39,377 bases of DNA, taken from positions 9,618 to 48,994 of the forward strand of contig PBYU01000007.1 of the NCBI GenBank assembly GCA_002730035.1. The letters are read 5' to 3'. Shown one piece after another: positions 33,701-39,377 of the stretch (position 1 is its first letter; the number at the start of each line of letters is the position of its first letter). Under the pieces are notes generated by a model. It was given only the letters and a program-made list of their open reading frames with translations, did not search any database and was not told the DNA's origin. Source of the DNA: Gammaproteobacteria bacterium. GTDB taxonomy: Bacteria > Pseudomonadota > Gammaproteobacteria > Pseudomonadales > Pseudohongiellaceae. Made by a program: the position numbers and the translations under genes.

Positions 33701-35062
33701 TCAGGCAATTTCCGGTACTGTTTTCATGGCCTCAGCTATCACATCATCAGACAACTCCAGATCAACCATATCACCTTGAAGATACTTGTCGTAGGCTGCT
33801 AGATCAAGATGACCATGACCACACAGTGCGGTGAGAATTGTCTTCTCATCACCAGACTCCTTACAGGCCAGCGCTTCACGAATGGCAGCAGCGATGGCAT
33901 GGGTAGGCTCTGGTGCAGAAACGACTCCTTCCGAGCGTGCAAACTGCAGAGCCGCGGCAAAACACTCGTTCTGCGGGATAGCAATCGCCTCCACCAGACC
34001 CAACTCGTAGACATGAGAAACCAACGGTGCCATGCCATGATAACGCAAGCCACCAGCGTGGATAGGTTCAGGAATAAAAGAATGTCCCAGAGTGTGCATC
34101 TTCATCAGTGGAGTCAAGCCGGCTGTGTCACCGAAATCATATCGGTATTCGCCTTTGGTCAAGGTGGGGCAAGCGGCTGGTTCAACACAGCGAATCACCG
34201 GGTTCATTTTGCCCGCCAGCTTTTCCCGCAGGAAAGGAAAGGCGAGCCCGCCAAAATTTGAGCCACCACCGGTGCAACCTACCAGGATATCCGGAGTTTC
34301 ACCCACTTTTGCCAGCTGCAGCAGAGCTTCTTCTCCGATTACTGTTTGATGCAGCAGCACATGATTCAACACTGAGCCTAATGCATAGCGAATTTCAGGA
34401 TTTTGTACAGCCTCGCTAACCGCTTCTGAAATAGCAATGCCAAGGGAGCCGGGATGATCAGGGTCTTCTGCCAACAATGAACGGCCAAATTCAGTAACTT
34501 CCGAAGGGCTTGGGTGCACCTTCCCGCCCCAGATTTCCATCATGGTACGTCGGTGGGGCTTGGCACGATAGGAGGCAGCCACCTGCCAAATTTCACATTC
34601 CAATCCAAACTGTGCACAGGCAAAAGCGAGCGAACTACCCCACTGACCGGCACCGGTTTCTGTTGTGAGTTTCTTTATGCCTTCCTGAGCGTTATACCAA
34701 ACCTGCGGAACTGCCGTATTTGGCTTATGGGAACCAGCAGGGCTTACGCCCTCGTATTTGTAGAAAATCTTGGCCGGTGTATCCAGTAGCTTTTCCAGTC
34801 GACGTGCGCGAAACAGGGGGCTTGGACGCCACAGCTTGTAAACATCGATCACCTCTTCGGGAATATCAATGTAGCGCTCCTGAGTGACTTCCTGTTCTAT
34901 AAGCGCCTTGGGAAACAAGGGTGCGAAGTCTTCAGCAGTAGCCGGTTCATGAGTCCCGGGGTGCAAGGCAGGGGGCGGAGGCTCAGGTAAATCCGCGACA
35001 ATGTTGTACCACTTTGTAGGAATTTCACTCTCTTCCAGGAGGATCTTGCTGTATTCACTCAT
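33701..35062 (-). CDS. trpB2: Tryptophan synthase beta chain-like protein, TrpB2 type
   Basis: 453 residues, PLP-dependent. The Schiff-base Lys113 is in [20 protein letters not shown] carries the catalytic Glu (Glu135), and [11 protein letters not shown] binds the cofactor phosphate. The N-terminal extension (about 80 residues before the LWRPSPL block) and the [11 protein letters not shown] form distinguish TrpB2 from the trpA-linked TrpB1. TrpB2 joins indole and serine without needing TrpA and in many genomes acts outside the trp operon, often for salvage. No trpA or other trp gene is here. It precedes TonB receptor 2, which suggests use of an imported indole-type compound. ATG 35062 has a weak ribosome site. 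Confidence 0.92.
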   Translation of the reverse strand: MSEYSKILLEESEIPTKWYNIVADLPEPPPPALHPGTHEPATAEDFAPLFPKALIEQEVTQERYIDIPEEVIDVYKLWRPSPLFRARRLEKLLDTPAKIFYKYEGVSPAGSHKPNTAVPQVWYNAQEGIKKLTTETGAGQWGSSLAFACAQFGLECEIWQVAASYRAKPHRRTMMEIWGGKVHPSPSEVTEFGRSLLAEDPDHPGSLGIAISEAVSEAVQNPEIRYALGSVLNHVLLHQTVIGEEALLQLAKVGETPDILVGCTGGGSNFGGLAFPFLREKLAGKMNPVIRCVEPAACPTLTKGEYRYDFGDTAGLTPLMKMHTLGHSFIPEPIHAGGLRYHGMAPLVSHVYELGLVEAIAIPQNECFAAALQFARSEGVVSAPEPTHAIAAAIREALACKESGDEKTILTALCGHGHLDLAAYDKYLQGDMVDLELSDDVIAEAMKTVPEIA

Positions 35063-35503
35063 GCATCATTGTCCACGTATAGCTTAATAACTTTAGGTTA
35101 AGGGTCCGAGATGATATGAACATTAACGTGTCAGGGCAAATTAGTCCGATTGATGTTTTTCGCAGTACGCCAATTCTCTGTTCCTCAATACCAAAAATGG
35201 AGACGACAGATGCGACTAAATCCTTTGTTATTCATCCCCGTTGGTTCCACTTAACCAGGCTCAAGACAGGCTTCTTGGATTCGATATTCCGGCCACAGAA
35301 TAGCAACGCGCACTCGAGGCCGAGTTCGATTCCTACCTCTCGGCCAAAGACCTGGAATGAATGAAATGGCATTGTCAATGATGGAGCAGTGTTTTGGGTG
35401 TTATTATGCGCGCCAAACTAATTATACCTGCCATCGTAACGGTGCGTTCCCGCAGGATTACATCCACCAAAATATCACGCAAGTATCGGGGATAATTTTG
35501 CTA
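35063..35503. other. Gene-poor stretch between trpB2 and the DUF6445 gene
   Basis: 440 bases with no convincing gene. One frame around 35265-35350 reads QAQDRLLGFDIPATE, a stop, then QRALEAEFDSYLSAKDLE. This is coherent helical-looking protein and may be a decayed gene end, but I cannot name it. An 82-codon frame at 35116 has no coding character. Confidence 0.35.
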
Positions 35504-36109
35504 TTAGTTTCCTAAAAAAAATGTTTGAATCATTCTAGATGATTCCAATGTACTCCCGAATGATGGCCCGGGAGCATGGAACAACCAAGGTCTGAACAGA
35601 ACCAATCTATTATATTTGTAGGGTACTGAAAATGTCTTTTTCCAAAGTGATTCGTCAATGCCATCTGTTTCTAAGAAATTTTGCACGTCCTGAATAGAAA
35701 GCCACCCATGATTTACAAGACTTTCATCTGTTCTTGGAAGCTCTTCTAATCCAGTCCTCAAATGCTTCCAGAAAGCGGTTCCCTCAATACTTGGATGGTT
35801 CTTTGAAAGATATATAAATCCCGCCCATTTAGTATTACTACCTAAATCAGGATGGATAAGCTGTTTGTAGGAATCGTTTGCCTGCGAGAATCTTATTCTC
35901 CCAGTCAAATTTGTTGCCCAGTCTATAGAAGGCTCATGCAGAAGATCTTTGAAAAATTCTCTGTGCGCTTCATTTAGGTAATGATTCTCGCTCGTTACAC
36001 CAGCGTAAAGTCCACGTGAAATATCTGTTTTTGGCGAATCCAAAGCAACTTTTACCAATTTATCTGGATCGCCGTAGAAATCATCTACTATGTAAAATCT
36101 ATTAAGCAT
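35504..36109 (-). CDS. DUF6445-like putative Fe(II)/2-oxoglutarate-type oxygenase
   Basis: 201 residues, cytoplasmic. It begins FYIVDDFYGDPDKLVKVAL and contains GRIRFSQAND, IHPDLGSNTKWAGFIYLSKN, GTAFWKHLRTG and RLVLFRPWLFHAPGPSFG. His86 and Asp88 (HPD) with His178 (FHAP) fit the HxD...H iron triad of jelly-roll dioxygenases, which matches what I know of DUF6445 proteins; some occur beside tryptophan halogenases and TonB receptors. The reaction is unknown. Base composition is clearly lower in GC than the neighbours, with AT-ending codons, so transfer is likely. It has its own promoter (36169-36198) and an AAGAG ribosome site. Confidence 0.75.
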   Translation of the reverse strand: MLNRFYIVDDFYGDPDKLVKVALDSPKTDISRGLYAGVTSENHYLNEAHREFFKDLLHEPSIDWATNLTGRIRFSQANDSYKQLIHPDLGSNTKWAGFIYLSKNHPSIEGTAFWKHLRTGLEELPRTDESLVNHGWLSIQDVQNFLETDGIDESLWKKTFSVPYKYNRLVLFRPWLFHAPGPSFGSTLESSRMIQTFFLGN

Positions 36110-36168
36110 GTCGCACTCTTCAAACTAACCAACTTCAGATTCCTGGAGTCGAAGGACAATTCTGCGCT

Positions 36169-36198
36169 CTTATATAGGAACAATAAAAGCTATCTCAA
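36169..36198 (-). promoter_or_regulatory. Sigma70-type promoter of the DUF6445 gene
   Basis: On the minus strand, -35 TTGAGA (36198-36193) and -10 TATAAG (36174-36169), each 5 of 6 to consensus, are 18 bases apart. Expected transcript start near 36162, leader about 50 bases. Confidence 0.6.
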
Positions 36199-36534
36199 TT
36201 GATATACACCCCTTGACACAAAAAGTATCATTCTGCTTGCCTCTGAAATCCTCGGTAGTGCCCTAAAACTGCACAGTGTTGATCGATCTAACGGCTCATT
36301 CACCTGCTTGCTCATTCGCTGGTTTATCGGTCGTTTTTGAATTGTTTGCAATTTCAAGCCGCAGCCCACTGCTCTACCTCCCCTGGGTAGGCGTCACATG
36401 AATTCGATGTTTTCTGTTATGTCCAGGGATGGACTGTATGCAGAAAATGCACGCCTACATGGATGTAGGTGGGCAGGAAGATAGAGCAACACCTCCCTAC
36501 AACTAGATGAATTAGAGTCAGAAAGAGTTAGGGT
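36199..36534. other. Intergenic stretch with ACAT-GG-ATGT palindrome
   Basis: 336 bases without a convincing gene. CCTACAT (36454-36460), GG, ATGTAGG (36463-36469) is a perfect 7+7 inverted repeat. A sister palindrome GTGACAT-GG-ATGTCAC is at 39261-39276. AGGGATGGACTG lies 20-odd bases upstream of the first. Such CATGGATG-centred palindromes belong, as far as I recall, to intergenic repeat elements in marine gammaproteobacteria. Confidence 0.45.
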
Positions 36535-36879
36535 ATGGAACAATTGGTTTTGAGTAAAAACCCGAGAAAAATGCGCTCATTTCTGTTGCTAACCGGTATC
36601 CTGAAATCCTTCACATCACGACTGACACCGCCTCACACGTGGCGCCAAAACACTGATTCGAGAATACTGGCCCCAAACCTAAAAAAGCCCACACGAAGCG
36701 GACCTTTGGTCACCCTGGGAAATAGGGGCGGGATAGCAGTTACCCCAAAACCCGATAGTCTTTCAGGATACTCGGCTTGCTACCGATTACCGGTAGAGCC
36801 CAGCACATCGACTATCGCCCAGTTATTTGCCCGTTTTCTGGAAAATCCAGAATACGACCCTATTGATAAGCCGGATTAA
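36535..36879 (+). CDS. Doubtful small ORF, 114 codons
   Basis: ATG-initiated and not in the shadow of another gene. Composition is rich in Ser, Thr, Pro and Arg throughout, with no signal peptide, helix pattern or motif. Only the end (IAQLFARFLENPEYDPIDKPD) looks protein-like. GAGTTAGGG precedes the ATG but is a poor ribosome site. It may be a chance frame; no family recognised. Confidence 0.2.
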   Translation: MEQLVLSKNPRKMRSFLLLTGILKSFTSRLTPPHTWRQNTDSRILAPNLKKPTRSGPLVTLGNRGGIAVTPKPDSLSGYSACYRLPVEPSTSTIAQLFARFLENPEYDPIDKPD

Positions 36880-36891
36880 AGGGCTATACGC

Positions 36892-36996
36892 CTACATTAC
36901 CATCAGAGCGTAAATACCACTCCACAGCATCAAGCCACCAACGACTACTAGAAGGATAATTCCGACTTTCATATCACTATGTTGTTCTTCACTCAT
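36892..36996 (-). CDS. 34-residue single-pass membrane protein
   Basis: ATG 36996 to TAG 36892. The product begins with an acidic, polar end (MSEEQHSDMK) followed by one hydrophobic helix, VGIILLVVVGGLMLWSG, and closes IYALMVM. GAGGTG lies about 10 bases before the ATG. Size and layout recall small accessory subunits such as those of terminal oxidases or efflux pumps, but no family can be assigned. It lies downstream of the copper monooxygenase fusion by about 225 bases on the same strand and could be co-regulated with it. Confidence 0.5.
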   Translation of the reverse strand: MSEEQHSDMKVGIILLVVVGGLMLWSGIYALMVM

Positions 36997-37097
36997 TTCT
37001 TCAACACCTCTTATTTCCTAAAAAAATCATTTTACTTAACTACACGCCTTACCGGTAGATAGTCCCCTCGGATGGGAATAATACAGTTTATCAGTAC

Positions 37098-37141
37098 AAA
37101 CGGCAGCATCTATCGGTACTTATCGCCGTTTTGATGCTCCC
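37098..37141 (-). repeat. Inverted repeat after the monooxygenase fusion gene
   Basis: AAACGGC (37098-37104) and GCCGTTT (37135-37141) could pair around a 30-base loop about 80 bases after the stop at 37222. It has no long T-run; a weak terminator at best. Confidence 0.25.
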
Positions 37142-37221
37142 CGATGGCTGTTAAGCGCCGCACCCTACCTAGGAGAACTTCTTTGTTAATTGTATTCTTA
37201 TCGTAGGCAATGACTGGCCGA

Positions 37222-38958
37222 TCAGTCCTCGCCACCGCTGTCCTGGTTAACCTCTTTCCACTGCATGGCGCCAAAGAACATCTCATCCCAGCTCTGCTGG
37301 CCCCAGCTTATAGGAATAGTCGGGTCGGGATTACTAGGGTTCTGAGCAGAATTGTCGAAGCCACCCACGGCTCTCAGAACGGTTCCTGCCGGCATGAATT
37401 TCGGCTCTTCATAGGTATAAGCCCACTGCCAGGCATAATCATACTTGGCGATGTTGATCAGTTCCTCGCTGGTGCCGTCCGCATAGTCGGCGTAGAAGCG
37501 CATATACTTGCCGCGGAAGTGCATGTGCGAGAGGAAGCTGTACAACTCCACGTCTCCGGTCAGGGTTATGGTGGATGTCTGAGTAAAGTCCTTAGCGAAG
37601 GCCGGAATGTCGGTCCAGGTAGGAGTGAATATGCATGCACACTGACCAGACAATCTTTCCTCAGGCACCTCACCTTCCGGATAAAACCAGACTCCGATCT
37701 CACCGGCGTCCACAGTTTCCTGACCATTGGCGGTGTAGTGCAGCTGCACAGCAAGTTCGGAACCGTCGAGCAACAGCCCCCCGGTATTGGGAGGATTCAT
37801 ACGGGGCTCGGCGCCAGGCACATAAGGCGTAAGACCTGGATTACCTGTATCGCCATCGCCAGGGTTTCTGTAGCCGCGGCCCTGTCCGGCATTTTCTGGA
37901 GGGATGATGCGGTGAAGGGTATGGTGTAATACCCCGGGGTCACCGGCGAGATACTGGCTGGCACGTACCCAGCGATCCTCTCCAATGTCGATGGCTGCGG
38001 TGACGTCATATAAATATGGAATCTCACCGGTAGCGGGTATAGATTTTGGTGGGATCTTGATGATGTAGTCAGGGTCACCGAAGGCCCATTTGCTTGCCGG
38101 CCAGGTCTTTTCTGCCAATGGGTCTGAGTTGCCGTCTCTTGGCGAACCTGCGGCTATCCAGTGCAATATTTTCTGGATACCGCTGTCTCCCACCAAACCG
38201 TCATTGACGAAGTCGCCAATGTGCGGGTCGAGCTGACCGGGAGGCATACGGTTGGTCATCAATACCTCACGAATCATAGGTGACCACGCCTGCATCATGG
38301 TGTGACTGTTCATCGCAAAGGGTCCAATGCCGCCCTCACGGTGACAGCTGGCGCAATTCTCCAGAATGAGGGGAGCAATTTCCGTTTCGTAAGAGGGTGT
38401 GACTCGATCGTGAGCGGTTCTGGCCGGATAGGCTATAGCATCTCCTGTGCTCGCTACCACCGGATTGGCGATAGACCGTCCCGCTAACGTGGCCGCCAGG
38501 GCTTGTTCAAACTCGGTGCCGACCGGGCCTCGAAATTCTACGGTGAAGGATTTGGGATCAAAGAGAAAGACTTCCCCAGTTTTGTCCACTCCCAGTGCTT
38601 CCGAGATCAGCTGCGTGTCATCCATCAGCACTTTGATGCTACTGCCAAGCCGGGCAATTTCTGCAGCCACCGAAGCACGATCCTGGTTGCCGGTTGGATT
38701 GATCATAAAAAACTCGATTCCCTGTTCTTCATAGCGGTCTTGCAGTGCCTCAAACTCGTCTATTGCATTGGCAGTGGCTACGCTACCATTGGCCTGCACC
38801 AGCAAGGCTATAGCGGCATGATCGTCATACCAACTCATCAAGTGGGAATAACCCTCCTGGTCCATCAGTGCGAAGTTGCCTACTCGATCGGCGGCGCCAG
38901 CCAGCGCGGGCACCAGAGCCATCACTGAAACTAGCCCTATCATGATAAATTTTTTCAT
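37222..38958 (-). CDS. Exported fusion: redoxin-like domain, cytochrome c, copper type II monooxygenase-like domain
   Basis: 578 residues with signal peptide (GLVSVMALVPALAGA). Residues 25-160 have the thioredoxin-like order (VGNFALMDQEG, FEALQDRYEEQGIEFFMIN, KVLMDDTQLISEALGVDKTGEVFLFD) but the CxxC site is replaced by NGSVATAN, so it is not a working disulfide reductase. CASCH at 202-206 binds heme c, with Met238 in TNRMPPG as probable axial ligand. The C-terminal half matches copper ascorbate-dependent monooxygenases (PHM type): His345/346/349 in LHHTLH, His407 in QLHYT, HMH at 478-480 and a distal Met in DEMFFG. The heme may feed electrons to the copper site. AGGGG precedes the ATG. An FNR-type promoter lies upstream. 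Confidence 0.85.
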   Translation of the reverse strand: MKKFIMIGLVSVMALVPALAGAADRVGNFALMDQEGYSHLMSWYDDHAAIALLVQANGSVATANAIDEFEALQDRYEEQGIEFFMINPTGNQDRASVAAEIARLGSSIKVLMDDTQLISEALGVDKTGEVFLFDPKSFTVEFRGPVGTEFEQALAATLAGRSIANPVVASTGDAIAYPARTAHDRVTPSYETEIAPLILENCASCHREGGIGPFAMNSHTMMQAWSPMIREVLMTNRMPPGQLDPHIGDFVNDGLVGDSGIQKILHWIAAGSPRDGNSDPLAEKTWPASKWAFGDPDYIIKIPPKSIPATGEIPYLYDVTAAIDIGEDRWVRASQYLAGDPGVLHHTLHRIIPPENAGQGRGYRNPGDGDTGNPGLTPYVPGAEPRMNPPNTGGLLLDGSELAVQLHYTANGQETVDAGEIGVWFYPEGEVPEERLSGQCACIFTPTWTDIPAFAKDFTQTSTITLTGDVELYSFLSHMHFRGKYMRFYADYADGTSEELINIAKYDYAWQWAYTYEEPKFMPAGTVLRAVGGFDNSAQNPSNPDPTIPISWGQQSWDEMFFGAMQWKEVNQDSGGED

Positions 38959-39040
38959 GGTTTACCCCTAAGTAAACACAGACGGCACAACAAAGCGCCC
39001 TGCGAAGTAGTACTTCAAATTAGTGTAAATACAACGATCC

Positions 39041-39081
39041 AGTCTAATTCCTTGGACTTCACCATTGTTGATCTAAATCAA
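39041..39081 (-). promoter_or_regulatory. FNR/Anr box and class II promoter
   Basis: TTGAT-CTAA-ATCAA at 39068-39081 is a perfect consensus FNR/Anr site. On the minus strand a -10-like TAGACT (39046-39041) starts 21 bases after the box, the spacing for a class II FNR-activated promoter (box centred near -41.5). Transcription would start near 39035 and read the fusion gene at 38958 with a leader of about 76 bases. This predicts induction of that gene when oxygen is low. Confidence 0.7.
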
Positions 39082-39093
39082 TGAGCCCGATAG

Positions 39094-39234
39094 CGAGGCC
39101 TCCTTTTCTATGCGTTTTCGATCGAGGTGATCTGGCATGACCCCTATGGCGGCCTCAGAGTCAACGGCCGGCAGCAGGTGGTGGACATGCAGGGCGAAGT
39201 CATTCCGGGTCTGTATGCCGGTTTTGCATCGTGA
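39094..39234 (+). pseudogene. C-terminal relic of an FAD-binding (fumarate reductase/ketosteroid dehydrogenase-type) flavoprotein
   Basis: The frame reads LLFYAFSIEVIWHDPYGGLR then VNGRQQVVDMQGEVIPGLYAG and stops. The order FYA..., GGLRVN, VVD..G..IPGLYAG is the conserved C-terminal FAD-binding segment of FAD_binding_2 flavoproteins, which normally continues GEAxGG. It is open only from 39094 (TAG at 39091), has no start, and ends prematurely at TGA 39232. A decayed remnant. Confidence 0.7.
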
Positions 39235-39276
39235 CATGGCGCACTTCAGAGCAATGCATCGTGACATGGATGTCAC
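39225..39276. repeat. Direct repeat and palindrome at the flavoprotein relic end
   Basis: TGCATCGTGACATGG occurs twice (39225-39239 and 39255-39269), 30 bases apart. The second copy runs into GTGACAT-GG-ATGTCAC (39261-39276), a 7+7 palindrome of the same build as that at 36454-36469. The repeat breaks the flavoprotein frame. The last 100 bases after it show a hydrophobic open frame from 39284 to the edge (AEEHISALLAFG...) too short to name. Confidence 0.6.
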
Positions 39277-39377
39277 TTATTAGAGCAACGCTGGAGCAGT
39301 TGCCGAGGAGCATATTTCTGCTTTACTGGCTTTTGGCGCACTCGCATTTCCCTTAGCGATAGCGATATTCGTCGAGA

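Noticed and set aside
35116..35364. 82-codon plus-strand ORF
   Set aside because: No coding character; another frame over 35265-35350 looks more protein-like but has a stop and cannot be named.

Overview
The window reads as chromosome of a Gram-negative heterotrophic bacterium, most likely a marine gammaproteobacterium. Two TonB-dependent outer-membrane receptors, many Sec and Tat signal peptides, AGGAG-type ribosome sites, an FNR/Anr-type operator and mid-range base composition support this. No rRNA, tRNA, CRISPR array, phage module or intact transposase was seen. The genus cannot be fixed from the sequence alone.

Layout. 1-3.6 kb (+): 3' end of an enoyl-CoA hydratase, a secreted formylglycine-generating-enzyme-like protein, the first of four paralogues of an unnamed exported family (PDLQG family, about 320 aa), and a c-di-GMP-binding PilZ protein whose end lies in an insertion-sequence-like terminus. 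3.8-11.1 kb (-): Tat alpha/beta hydrolase and cyclase; short PlsB-like acyltransferase; Tat amidase, PQQ-sugar-dehydrogenase-like protein and NTF2-like protein; a nonsense-mutated membrane protein gene. 11.2-12.4 kb (+): M28 peptidase. 12.4-22.2 kb (-): PDLQG paralogue 2; a run of PDLQG paralogue 3, amidohydrolase-like protein, second cyclase and fatty acid desaturase; a run of CoA-transferase, truncated DUF1801, membrane protein and NHL propeller; and a tannase/feruloyl esterase. 22.5-25.4 kb: housekeeping-like small genes, a pilin relic and a YcaQ-type DNA glycosylase. 25.4-27 kb (-): PDLQG paralogue 4 behind a redoxin whose catalytic Cys codon is TGA, a probable selenoprotein. 27.3-35.1 kb: two TonB receptors, a GFA-type protein and a TrpB2. 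35.5-39.4 kb: a low-GC DUF6445 gene, a 34-residue membrane protein, a redoxin/cytochrome c/copper monooxygenase fusion behind an FNR box, and a flavoprotein relic.

How the genes may work together (inference): receptors import small organic molecules; exported hydrolases (tannase, amidase, cyclases, epoxide-hydrolase-like enzyme, M28 peptidase) attack esters, amides and rings; propeller and copper/heme proteins oxidise products; a class III CoA-transferase and enoyl-CoA hydratase lead into beta-oxidation. The PDLQG proteins recur among these genes and are the main uncharacterised component.

The window also has many gene relics (zinc ribbon, DUF1801, pilin, flavoprotein, membrane protein). The clearest novel-looking items are the UGA-containing redoxin, the four-member PDLQG family and the FNR-controlled triple-domain oxidoreductase.
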